This document shows positions 7,354-15,383 of a stretch of DNA of 64,000 nucleotides, in pieces. Under the pieces are notes generated by a model. It saw only the letters and a list, made by a program, of their open reading frames with translations, did no database searches and was not told where the DNA came from. Every line of letters begins with the position of its first letter. Position 1 is the stretch's first letter. Made by a program: the position numbers and the translations under genes. Origin of the DNA: Clostridia bacterium (GTDB lineage: Bacteria > Bacillota > Clostridia > TANB77 > CAG-465); contig JAGAIU010000078.1 in NCBI GenBank assembly GCA_017626395.1, forward strand, positions 148,438 to 212,437. Reading direction: 5' to 3'.

Positions 7354-7605
7354 CTATTTTGCTAGCAAGTTAGTAAGTGCAACACTTCCAATTATAACTC
7401 CATTTACTATTAACATCACTGTTGAATTGTTAACATTTGAAAATTTTTCTTGAGCATATTCACGGATTTTACCAACAGTATTTACAGCATTTCTTCTAAT
7501 TGTATCAAAATCCATTGCAAATTCATATTCAACAGGAGTATATGCATAAATTACTATTTGTGGAATTCCATCACGTATTTCATATCTGTGTGTTAATCTA
7601 ATCAT
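7354..7605 (-). CDS. Small conserved-looking protein of unknown function
   Basis: 83 residues starting at the ATG at 7605, with AGGTGAT four bases upstream; a GTG nine bases earlier is part of that site. The N-terminal two thirds is polar and mixed alpha/beta. The last 20 residues (after NNSTV) are hydrophobic and could form a membrane helix. I do not recognise the family. It lies between the HD hydrolase gene and the divergent carboxypeptidase gene and could share a transcript with the former. Confidence 0.6.
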   Translation of the reverse strand: MIRLTHRYEIRDGIPQIVIYAYTPVEYEFAMDFDTIRRNAVNTVGKIREYAQEKFSNVNNSTVMLIVNGVIIGSVALTNLLAK

Positions 7606-7688
7606 AATAATCACCTATAAGTATTTTTAGTAAAAAATAGTTATTTATTCACTTGTAATAATTTTTTTTTTGAGGTATATATATTAGT

Positions 7689-8840
7689 ATGAATAAGATA
7701 AAGAAAATTATATGTATATGTTTAATGTTTTTTAGTATATTTTTTACTAGAGCTTATGCTGTAAATAGTTTGGACTTGCAGTCAAAATATGTAGGGATAT
7801 ATAATGCAGAAAATATGGAATTATTATATGGTAAGAATCAAGATCAAACTATTCAGATTGCAAGTATGACAAAAATTATGACAGCTATTATTAGTGTAGA
7901 AAATATACCAGATTTAAATGAGAAAATAACAATAGATTATGATATTATTGCTAGTAATTTAGATAGCGATTTAGCAGTATGTGGAATAGAGAATGGACAA
8001 ACTTTAACATACTATGATTTAGTAGCTACAACTTTAATTCCTTCTGGTGCGGATAGTGCATTATATTTAGCTTATACTGTATTTAATGATTATAGTACTT
8101 TTATTACTAAAATGAATGATAAAGCTTATGAGCTAGGGCTTGAAAATACTCATTTTGATAATCCGGTTGGGCTAGATTCAAATAATAATTACTCTACAAT
8201 TAGTGATGTAGCTAAATTATTAGATTATGCACTTGAAAATGATACTTTAAAAGAGATTATGAGTATGTCTACTTATACTACATCAGATGGAAATATAACT
8301 GTTTCACATACAATAAATAAAACTGCAAATAGAAATGGGATTAATATAACTCATATCCTTGGTGGTAAAACAGGAACAACAGGAGATGCAGGAATATGTC
8401 TTGCTAGTTACTCAAATGATGATGGTGTTGAACTCATCTCTGTTGTGGCAGGGGCATCAATGTATTCTACAAAACCACATAATATAATAGACACAGAAAA
8501 TTTATATGAGTATATAAAAAGTAATTATGATAAAAGGGATATAGTTTCACAAGGCGAAAACGTATTAAACTTAACAAATACAGCATGTGAAGATACAATG
8601 AGTTTCTATGTAGATAAAAGTATAACAAGATATACAAGTAGTATTGATAAATCTAAATTAGATTTTAAATATATTAGAACAAATGATATGTCAAATCTTA
8701 TGATAAAAGACAGTAAAGTAGGGGAAGTAGAGGTATATTATAACGGAGAATACCTTGAAAAAGTAGATTTAAAATTAAGTGAGAATATAGATTTTGAAAT
8801 AATTGATTGGGCAAAGAAGAACCTCTTAGGAATTTCCTAA
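7689..8840 (+). CDS. Secreted D-alanyl-D-alanine carboxypeptidase (S11, PBP5/DacF type)
   Basis: A signal peptide (1-24, cleavage after RAYA) is followed by an S11 peptidase domain that trims the terminal D-Ala from peptidoglycan stem peptides. The catalytic SMTK is at 59-62 and KTG at 227-229 (GGKTGTT). The middle SxN motif reads SGAD at 119-122, so its Asn is replaced by Ala. A C-terminal beta-rich domain follows (about 270-383). There is no obvious C-terminal amphipathic anchor. The ATG lies 13 bases after GAGG, a long spacing. The stop codon lies inside the terminator stem. Confidence 0.88.
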   Translation: MNKIKKIICICLMFFSIFFTRAYAVNSLDLQSKYVGIYNAENMELLYGKNQDQTIQIASMTKIMTAIISVENIPDLNEKITIDYDIIASNLDSDLAVCGIENGQTLTYYDLVATTLIPSGADSALYLAYTVFNDYSTFITKMNDKAYELGLENTHFDNPVGLDSNNNYSTISDVAKLLDYALENDTLKEIMSMSTYTTSDGNITVSHTINKTANRNGINITHILGGKTGTTGDAGICLASYSNDDGVELISVVAGASMYSTKPHNIIDTENLYEYIKSNYDKRDIVSQGENVLNLTNTACEDTMSFYVDKSITRYTSSIDKSKLDFKYIRTNDMSNLMIKDSKVGEVEVYYNGEYLEKVDLKLSENIDFEIIDWAKKNLLGIS

Positions 8841-8851
8841 GAGGTTTAATT
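8820..8851. terminator. Bidirectional terminator containing the stop codon of the carboxypeptidase
   Basis: AACCTCTTAGGA and its complement form a 12-bp stem with a very small loop. The TAA of the rightward gene is within the stem, and the leftward thioesterase gene ends at 8852. T-rich tails occur on both sides. Confidence 0.8.
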
Positions 8852-9571
8852 TTATTCAAATATTACTGCACTACTAAATGTATCAGTTGTATCATTGTAT
8901 AAATATACAATGTGTTTATTATCTTTAAATTCATAATAACAACTAACTTCATCTTTGTAGTTTAATTCTTTTTTATATATTATAGATAGATTATTGAATT
9001 TAGTACCAATAATATCTTCTGGTAATACTTCTGTAGCAATTTCAAGAAATACATTATTATTTGCATGATGATTTGCATCTAAATCTCTTTTCATTATTGT
9101 ATAACTTAATGTTTTTTCTAAATTATCTGGGAGCTTAATTCTATCGTTAAAAGGAGTTTCAAAAACATTATTTTCAACATTTTCATAAAGAGCAATTAAC
9201 TCATCAGATAATTTTAAAATTGAATGATTTTTAGCATCTACATATACCCATTTTGAATCTGCTTTGGCAATAAGTTTATCTTCATAGTATACTTCAAAGC
9301 ATCTATTAGAATAGATTTTTTTAGAGAATGAAGCCCAAGTTTTAATGCTTAGTTCACCATTATATGGAACCCTATCATAAACTTGAAGTCTCCAATATAA
9401 TAATACCCATGTTGTACCAGTTGATTCTATATCACTAACACCATGACCTACTTGGCTACTAGCATTATTCGCTACTTCCTGTAAAATACGTAAGATTCCT
9501 TTGTTTGAAAGTAAAAAATTTTCTCCAATATCTAAAAGTGTTACTTTTTCTGTACATGTAAATATTCCCAT
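8852..9571 (-). CDS. Acyl-ACP thioesterase, FatA/FatB-like
   Basis: 239 residues with two tandem hotdog domains, as in bacterial PF01643 acyl-ACP thioesterases. These release free fatty acids from acyl carrier protein in the cytoplasm. The first domain holds TTWVLLYWRLQVYDRV. The second starts with KRDLDANHHANNNVF near residue 160, the family's D-x-N-x-H-x-N-N catalytic block. A strong site GGGGAGG precedes the ATG. The tRNA-Glu gene lies just upstream on the same strand, but a terminator separates them. Confidence 0.88.
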   Translation of the reverse strand: MGIFTCTEKVTLLDIGENFLLSNKGILRILQEVANNASSQVGHGVSDIESTGTTWVLLYWRLQVYDRVPYNGELSIKTWASFSKKIYSNRCFEVYYEDKLIAKADSKWVYVDAKNHSILKLSDELIALYENVENNVFETPFNDRIKLPDNLEKTLSYTIMKRDLDANHHANNNVFLEIATEVLPEDIIGTKFNNLSIIYKKELNYKDEVSCYYEFKDNKHIVYLYNDTTDTFSSAVIFE

Positions 9572-9589
9572 AAAACCTCCCCTTAATAT

Positions 9590-9616
9590 AAAAATAAGCA
9601 GACATATTTGTCTGCT
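9590..9616 (-). terminator. Terminator of tRNA-Glu
   Basis: Minus-strand AGCAGACA / TGTCTGCT with a four-base loop, then TATTTTTA. Confidence 0.8.
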
Positions 9617-9622
9617 CCCAGC

Positions 9623-9697
9623 TGGTGACCCCTACGGGAATCGAACCCATGATTCGACCTTGAGAGGGTCGCGTCTTAACCGCTTGACCAAGGGGCC
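9623..9697 (-). tRNA. tRNA-Glu(CUC)
   Basis: 75 nt including CCA. Acceptor GGCCCCT/AGGGGTC with one G-T pair, anticodon stem CGACC/GGTCG, loop CTCTCAA with anticodon CTC, and T arm GGTTCGATTCC. A CUC-reading Glu tRNA is notable in a genome that strongly favours GAA; a UUC species presumably lies elsewhere. Confidence 0.95.
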
Positions 9698-9725
9698 ATC
9701 ACAGTTAGTATTATAGCATAAATAA

Positions 9726-9755
9726 TTTTAGGAGTAAAGTTTTTTACTCCTAAAA
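9726..9755 (-). terminator. Terminator of the trhA gene, overlapping the tRNA-Glu promoter
   Basis: TTTTAGGAGTAAA and its complement around a tiny loop. On the minus strand the distal arm (TTTACTCC) doubles as a plausible -35 box, 17 bp before TATAAT of tRNA-Glu. Confidence 0.7.
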
Positions 9756-9766
9756 ATTAAAATTTA

Positions 9767-10441
9767 TTATATTATGTATAATGTCACAGATAAGAAGTGA
9801 CATATAGAACCACCTAAAACAAATAAATGCCAAATTGAGTGGAAGTATCTTAAGTTTAAATTGTGTAGAGCATAAAATATTACTCCAACTGTATATGCTA
9901 TACCACCAGCTACAAGTAAATACAGACCAGGCATAGCATTATTTATTTCAAAGTAGCTAATTACTTCTGGTAATGCAATTAGTACAACCCATCCCATAAC
10001 TATATATGAAACTACATTTAAAATTTTAAACTTATTTTTAAATACTAAATAGAATATAGTTCCCAATATTGCAATACCCCAAACAATTCCAAATATTATC
10101 CATGCCTTTGTAGGGTCGATACTCCTTAGTGCTACAAGTGTATAAGGTGTATAAGTACCTGCAATAAGTAGATAAATTGTGCAATGATCAAATAGTCTAA
10201 GTATTTTCTTTGCTTTCTTATTTGTAATAGCATGATATAGTGTTGACATTGTGTAAAGTATTATTAAACTTGCACCAAATATTGTAGATGTAACAACACC
10301 TATTGTATTATGATGCATAGCAGCTACCACTACCATTATTACTAAAGCTGCTATTGATAGTAAAGAACCAATTCCATGTGTAATAGAATTGGTTATTTCT
10401 TCACCTAAAGTATATAGTTTTTTCATTTTTTCTTTAGCCAT
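9767..10441 (-). CDS. trhA: TrhA / hemolysin III family membrane protein
   Basis: About 224 residues with seven hydrophobic helices, the PAQR-like topology of the hemolysin III (YqfA/TrhA) family. The conserved metal-site residues are present: ITHGIGS near the N-terminus, LYH and FDHCTIYLLIAGTYTP in the middle, and HSIWHLFVLGG near the C-terminus. In bacteria the family has been linked to membrane energetics rather than haemolysis. Start: the ATG at 10441 overlaps the tyrS stop region by eight bases and has AGGTGA eight bases upstream, inside tyrS, so translation is probably coupled. Confidence 0.9.
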   Translation of the reverse strand: MAKEKMKKLYTLGEEITNSITHGIGSLLSIAALVIMVVVAAMHHNTIGVVTSTIFGASLIILYTMSTLYHAITNKKAKKILRLFDHCTIYLLIAGTYTPYTLVALRSIDPTKAWIIFGIVWGIAILGTIFYLVFKNKFKILNVVSYIVMGWVVLIALPEVISYFEINNAMPGLYLLVAGGIAYTVGVIFYALHNLNLRYFHSIWHLFVLGGSICHFLSVTLYII

Positions 10442-11678
10442 TAATAAATTCACCTAGGAAATATTTTTTCTTTCCTTTACGAACTACAACATATTTATCT
10501 TCTAAAGCTACATCTTTGTTTATAACAAGTTCGAGATCTGTAACTTTTTCACCATTGATATAAATACTTCCGTTGTTTAGGAATTCTCTAGCTTCTCTTT
10601 TACTAGAGCAAATTTTGTTGTTAGCAAGGAAATCTACAATATTTTCTTCAGTAGATACTACAATGTGGTCAACATTTGCAAATATTTTACCAATTAAGTT
10701 TGTTGGTATTTTTTTGATATCTCCACTAAATAGTGCTCTACTAATTTCAACTGCTTTTTGGTATTCTTCTTCACCATGGATATCACGAATAACTTCATGA
10801 GCTAAAGCTTCTTGAGCAATTCTTTTTTCTGGTGCTTCTAAGTGTTGTTTCATTATTTCTTCAATTTCTGATTTAGATAAGAAAGTAAATCTTTTTAAGT
10901 ATGCTTCCATCATTGAATCTTCTAAATTGAATAAATATTGATATAATTCATAAGCAGAAGTTTTATCTATATCTAACCATACAGCATTTCCTTCGGATTT
11001 TCCCATTTTCTTACCTTGAGAATCTGTAGCTAGAGGTATAGAGAATGCATAAACTTCTTCACCAGTTAATTTACGTATTATTTCAATACCAGTTGTTAAG
11101 TTACCCCATTGGTCAGAACCACCAATTTGTAATGTAACACCATAAGTATCATGTAGATGTTTGAAGTCAACGCCTTGAATTAACATGTATGAAAATTCAG
11201 CATAAGATATACCAATTTCAAGTTGTCTTCTTACTAAATCTTTGTTAATCATGTAATTTACATTTATGTATTTACCATAGTCTCTTAAGAAATCTATATA
11301 ATTAACATCTTTGAACCAATCATAGTTATTTACACATTTGATATCAAATAATCTTTCAACTTGTGCTTTTAATTTAGTATAGTTACTTTCAATAACTTTA
11401 GCATCAGCTTTTTCTCTTTCTCCAGTTCCTCTAGGATCACCTACAAGACCAGTAGCTCCACCAACAAGAAGTATAGGATTGTGTCCTGCTTTTTGTAGTC
11501 TTTTAGCAACTAGGAATGTAGAATAATGTCCTATATGTAAGCTATCTGCAGTTGGATCAGTTCCAAGATAGAATGTTATCTTTCCATTATTAAGTTTTTC
11601 AATTAAATCTTCACTACTAATATCTTTTATTAAGCCTCTCCATTGTAAGTCTTCATAAACAGTCATTTCTTTTTCCAT
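10434..11678 (-). CDS. tyrS: Tyrosyl-tRNA synthetase
   Basis: 414 residues. A class I synthetase core has HIGH at 48-51 in SLHIGHYST, and the KMSKS-equivalent KMGKS near 228. GGSDQWGNLTTG and the tyrosine-site residues are seen between. A C-terminal S4-like RNA-binding domain covers about 345-410. It charges tRNA-Tyr in the cytoplasm. The start follows AAGGTGGG. Only about 150 bp separate it from the divergent yqeG gene, and I see no T-box leader, which many Firmicute tyrS genes carry. Confidence 0.96.
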   Translation of the reverse strand: MEKEMTVYEDLQWRGLIKDISSEDLIEKLNNGKITFYLGTDPTADSLHIGHYSTFLVAKRLQKAGHNPILLVGGATGLVGDPRGTGEREKADAKVIESNYTKLKAQVERLFDIKCVNNYDWFKDVNYIDFLRDYGKYINVNYMINKDLVRRQLEIGISYAEFSYMLIQGVDFKHLHDTYGVTLQIGGSDQWGNLTTGIEIIRKLTGEEVYAFSIPLATDSQGKKMGKSEGNAVWLDIDKTSAYELYQYLFNLEDSMMEAYLKRFTFLSKSEIEEIMKQHLEAPEKRIAQEALAHEVIRDIHGEEEYQKAVEISRALFSGDIKKIPTNLIGKIFANVDHIVVSTEENIVDFLANNKICSSKREAREFLNNGSIYINGEKVTDLELVINKDVALEDKYVVVRKGKKKYFLGEFING

Positions 11679-11848
11679 TAATATCCCACCTTTATTTTTC
11701 TCAATATGTCATCTAGTATACCATATTTAAAATTAAATTTAAAGTATTAAAATAAACAATAAGTCAAATTTTTAGTAAAAAAAATAATTTTATTGCAAAA
11801 TGGACATAAATATAGTAATATATAGCTATAATGTTGGGGGCAATTGAT

Positions 11849-12430
11849 ATGGAAAACAAAGGAAATAATGAAATAATTGGAGAAAAGAAGAAAGTGAAGA
11901 AATCTATACTTAAAAACTTTTATCCTGAATATACTTTTGAAAAGGTAGAAGATATACCTTTAGAACTATTACATAAGGAAGGAATTAAATTAGTACTTAT
12001 GGATATGGATAATACTTTAATTGATTGTAAAGGAAATTATTCAAAGGATTTAAGAAAATGGATAAAAAATGCAAAAGCAAAAGGAATAAAATTTTATATA
12101 TTAAGTAATTCTTTTTCAGAAAAAACTGTAAAAAGAATATCTAAAGAACTTGGAGTTCAGTATTTTTATAAAGCATCTAAACCATCAAGAAAAGGATTTA
12201 GAAAAGTATGTGATAATTTTCCAGAGATAAATAAATGTGAAATACTTATGATTGGTGATCAGTTATTTACAGATATTTGGGGTGGAAATAGATTTGGAAT
12301 TAGAACTTTACTTGTTAAAAGAATTAATAAAAAAGAAGTTATAGTTAGCAAAATAAAAAGACCTGTTGAGAGAATAATTCTAAATCACTATTATAAAAAA
12401 GAGGAAAATGTTGAAAAATGCAAAGTTTAA
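11849..12430 (+). CDS. yqeG: YqeG-family HAD phosphatase
   Basis: About 193 residues. HAD motif I is MDMDNTLID near residues 52-60, motif II is LSNS, motif III is a Lys within KPSRKGF, and motif IV is MIGDQLFTDIWGGNR. This matches YqeG, a small phosphatase usually beside ribosome-assembly genes such as yqeH in Firmicutes; here it neighbours a prepilin peptidase instead. The ATG at 11849 is chosen because GTTGGGGGC lies seven bases upstream and overlaps the earlier in-frame ATG at 11831. Confidence 0.88.
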   Translation: MENKGNNEIIGEKKKVKKSILKNFYPEYTFEKVEDIPLELLHKEGIKLVLMDMDNTLIDCKGNYSKDLRKWIKNAKAKGIKFYILSNSFSEKTVKRISKELGVQYFYKASKPSRKGFRKVCDNFPEINKCEILMIGDQLFTDIWGGNRFGIRTLLVKRINKKEVIVSKIKRPVERIILNHYYKKEENVEKCKV

Positions 12431-13134
12431 TTATATTTTTAGGGATAGCATTAATATTTAGTGCTATCCTATCTAATTTTTTAGAGCTAGCAAAGAATAA
12501 TAAAGGGAATGATTTTAAAATTAAAGATTATATAAAAAACTTTAAGATAAAGAATATAGATATAAAGTATGTATTTATATTTGTTATTTTATTTGAGGTA
12601 TTATTAAAATTTGTACCTATGCCAAATTTAATATTTTATATTCCAGTAGTACTTGCTTTGATTCTAGCTTTTTGCTTAGATATAAAGTATATGATTATTC
12701 CAGATACTTCTAGTATAATAATTGTTATATCTGCTATTTTAAAATTGATAATGAATTTCTCAATAGATAATTGTATTAATTCAATAATAGGATTACTAGT
12801 TGGAGGACTGTTTTTCTATATAATCAATATAATCTTTGAATTTTTTACTAAAAAGGTAGGATTTGGATTTGGAGATATAAAGCTATTAGCAAGTATTGGT
12901 TTATTTTTAGGATATAAAGATGTATTTGTAATTATAATAATGAGTATATTTTTATCTGCTGCATTTAGCATAATATTTTTAATAATAAATTATTTAAGAA
13001 AAGTAAAGAAAGAATATCTACCTTTTGGACCATTTATAGTAATTAGTACACTAATTATTTTTATAGTTCCAGGAGCTAGAATAATTAATTCATATGTTTA
13101 TCTTGTGGATAGTTTAATAGATAAGCTTATATAA
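12418..13134 (+). CDS. Type IV prepilin peptidase (A24 family), without methylase domain
   Basis: 238 residues with about seven membrane helices. The two aspartate motifs of A24 proteases are present: CLDIKYMIIPD near residue 83 and GFGFGDIKLL near 150. The N-terminal cysteine-rich N-methyltransferase domain of PilD is missing, as in TadV/FlaK-like short forms. It overlaps the end of yqeG by 13 bases. No pilin or secretion ATPase gene is seen next to it, so its substrate must be encoded elsewhere. Confidence 0.85.
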   Translation: MQSLIIFLGIALIFSAILSNFLELAKNNKGNDFKIKDYIKNFKIKNIDIKYVFIFVILFEVLLKFVPMPNLIFYIPVVLALILAFCLDIKYMIIPDTSSIIIVISAILKLIMNFSIDNCINSIIGLLVGGLFFYIINIIFEFFTKKVGFGFGDIKLLASIGLFLGYKDVFVIIIMSIFLSAAFSIIFLIINYLRKVKKEYLPFGPFIVISTLIIFIVPGARIINSYVYLVDSLIDKLI

Positions 13135-13147
13135 CATAAATTTAATA

Positions 13148-13195
13148 AAAGTAGTAATGTGCCAAAATTTAAGGTATATTACTACTTTCTTCATT
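13148..13195 (+). terminator. Terminator of yqeG-prepilin peptidase unit
   Basis: AAAGTAGTAATGTGCC pairs with GGTATATTACTACTTT over 16 bp (two wobble pairs), followed by a moderately T-rich tail. Confidence 0.75.
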
Positions 13196-13215
13196 TATTT
13201 GTAACATAATAAATG

Positions 13216-13244
13216 TTTACTTTTAAGGCTAATTAGTGTATAAT
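13216..13244 (+). promoter_or_regulatory. Promoter of the endonuclease IV operon
   Basis: TTTACT (13216-13221), 17 bp, TATAAT (13239-13244). It is the only good promoter I see before the six rightward genes that end at 19953. Confidence 0.65.
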
Positions 13245-13260
13245 CTGTATAGGTGAAATT

Positions 13261-14124
13261 ATGATTAAATTTGGTGTGGCAGGTGGAACAGATGACTTTC
13301 GAAATGAGTATAAAAATTCATATCAAATGCCTGAATATTTAAAGAAATTCGGACTTGATGCATATGAATATCAATGCTCAAGAGGTGTAAAGGTATCAGA
13401 TGAGCTTGCAGAAAGAATAAAAGATGAAGCTATAAAACATAATATTAAACTTAGTATACATGCACCATATTACATATCTTTATCTACACAAGAACAAGAT
13501 AAAAAGATTAAGACTAAAAAGTATATACTTGATACTATGACAGTTGCTAAAAAGATGGGAGCAGATAGAATTGTAGTTCATGCAGGTGCTTTACTTGGAC
13601 TTGAGAGAAGTTTTGCAGTAGAATCTGCTTGTAAAATTTTAAAAGAAGTAATTCAAGAAGCAGATGAGAAAGGACTTGGAGATATAATAATATGTCCTGA
13701 AACTATGGGTAAAATTAATCAACTAGGTGATAGTAAAGAAATAATTCAAATGTGCAAAGTAGATAAAAGACTAATACCGACTATAGATTTTGGGCATTTA
13801 TATGCAAGAAGTATTGGTACTTTAAACACATATGAACTATGGATGAAGGAGCTAAGTATGTATATAGAAGAATTAGGCTATGACAGAATGAAAAATTTTC
13901 ATGCACATTTTTCACATATGGAATATACTCCAAATGGTGGAGAAAAAAATCATGTTAAATTTTCAGATGAAGGTTATGGACCGGATTTTAATAATGTATG
14001 TAGAGCTTTAATAGATTTAAAATTAGAACCGAGAATTATTTGTGAGTCAGCTGGAACACAAGATGTTGATTCAAAGATGATGAAGGATATATATTTAGAA
14101 ATGGAAGGTAAAAATTATGAGTAA
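13261..14124 (+). CDS. Endonuclease IV / AP endonuclease family 2
   Basis: 287 residues, TIM-barrel DNA repair nuclease that cuts at abasic sites with a trinuclear zinc centre. Likely zinc ligands are visible in order: SIHAPYY, VVHAG, CPETMG, TIDFGHLYAR, FHAHFSH and CESAG. The length matches Nfo. The start follows AGGTGAAATT. The next gene overlaps the last eight bases, so the two are co-translated. Clostridial genomes often place this gene next to a U32-family gene. Confidence 0.88.
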   Translation: MIKFGVAGGTDDFRNEYKNSYQMPEYLKKFGLDAYEYQCSRGVKVSDELAERIKDEAIKHNIKLSIHAPYYISLSTQEQDKKIKTKKYILDTMTVAKKMGADRIVVHAGALLGLERSFAVESACKILKEVIQEADEKGLGDIIICPETMGKINQLGDSKEIIQMCKVDKRLIPTIDFGHLYARSIGTLNTYELWMKELSMYIEELGYDRMKNFHAHFSHMEYTPNGGEKNHVKFSDEGYGPDFNNVCRALIDLKLEPRIICESAGTQDVDSKMMKDIYLEMEGKNYE

Positions 14125-15364
14125 GACTGAATTATTAGCTCCAGCAGGGAGCTTAGAAAAAGCAAAAATTGCATTTATGTATGGAGCAGATGCTGTATAT
14201 GCTGGTACTGCAAAACTATCTTTAAGATCTAGAGCAGAATTAAATGATGATTCTCTAGAAGATACAATTAAATATGCACATAGTATTGGTAAAAAAGTAT
14301 ATGTTGCTTTAAATATATATGCAAATGATACAGATTATGAAGAAATAGAAAAACAAGTTAAAATATTAAAAGATGTAAAAGCAGATGGAATTATTGCAAG
14401 TGATCCTGGTGTAATTATGAAGATAAAAGAAATAGCACCAGAAATAGATATACATATTAGTACACAAGCTAATACTGTAAGTTTACATGCTGCTGAATTT
14501 TGGAGAAGCTTTGGTGCAAAAAGAGTAGTTATATCTCGTGAATTAAGTAAAGAAAGAATAGAATACATTATGAAGAATAAACCAAAAGATTTAGAAGTTG
14601 AAATGTTTATTCATGGAGCTATTTGCTATGCTTATTCTGGAAGATGTTACTTAAGCAAATATCTAGCTAATAGATGTGCTAACCAAGGAGATTGTGCACA
14701 ACCATGCAGATGGCAATACAATGTAACTGCATCAGAAGTAAATAATCCAGATAGCAAAATAAATATAGATTTTGATGAAAAAGGAACATATTTATTTTCA
14801 TCAAAAGATATGTGCTTAATTCGTCAAATCCCTACTATATTAGATATGGGAGTAGAAAGCTTAAAAATTGAAGGAAGATTAAAAACAGATTATTATCTTG
14901 CAACAGTTGTTAGAGCATATAGAAATGCTATAGATGATTATGAAAAATTAAAAGCTGAAGGCAGAGAAAGTGAATATGATGCTTCTAAATACCTAGTAGA
15001 ACTTGAAAAAGTTAAAACAAGAGGATTATCTGAATTCTATTTTTCAGATACTAAAAATCAAGATATTCATGATTTTGATGGTAAAAGTGAAAATCTTGAA
15101 TATGAATATGGTGCAAGAGTTGTTGAAAAATTAGAAGATAACATCTATGTAGCAGAAATAAAAAATAAATTATCTTTAGGTGATAGACTTGAAATATTAT
15201 TACCAAATTCTATAGAAGAATGTAGTTTTAATATTGAAGAGCTATATGATATTAAAAATGGTCAAAGTATTGATACTATTAATCCTGGTATTAAAGGACA
15301 ACAAGTTAAAATTAAGATTCCTTATGATTTAGTACCTGGAACAATAATAAGAAGAAAAAGATAA
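14117..15364 (+). CDS. Peptidase U32 family protein, TrhP-like tRNA hydroxylation factor
   Basis: 415 residues. The U32 signature E-x-F-x-H-G-A-x-C-x(4)-G-x-C-x-L-S is at about 178-196, and four Cys (ICYAYSGRC, RCANQGDC, QPC) in this region could hold an iron-sulfur cluster. Despite the name, family members YegQ/TrhP are needed for 5-hydroxyuridine formation in tRNA wobble positions, and others for rRNA hydroxylation. The N-terminal half is a barrel (LLAPAGSLEKAK, DAVYAG), and the C-terminal part is beta-rich. The VWA cassette starts 19 bases later without a terminator. Confidence 0.88.
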   Translation: MSKTELLAPAGSLEKAKIAFMYGADAVYAGTAKLSLRSRAELNDDSLEDTIKYAHSIGKKVYVALNIYANDTDYEEIEKQVKILKDVKADGIIASDPGVIMKIKEIAPEIDIHISTQANTVSLHAAEFWRSFGAKRVVISRELSKERIEYIMKNKPKDLEVEMFIHGAICYAYSGRCYLSKYLANRCANQGDCAQPCRWQYNVTASEVNNPDSKINIDFDEKGTYLFSSKDMCLIRQIPTILDMGVESLKIEGRLKTDYYLATVVRAYRNAIDDYEKLKAEGRESEYDASKYLVELEKVKTRGLSEFYFSDTKNQDIHDFDGKSENLEYEYGARVVEKLEDNIYVAEIKNKLSLGDRLEILLPNSIEECSFNIEELYDIKNGQSIDTINPGIKGQQVKIKIPYDLVPGTIIRRKR

Positions 15365-15383
15365 TTGAAAATGAGGTGGTATT

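Noticed and set aside
11679..11848. T-box leader before tyrS
   Set aside because: The gap to the divergent gene is only about 150 bp, with no specifier stem, T-box sequence or terminator/antiterminator pair.
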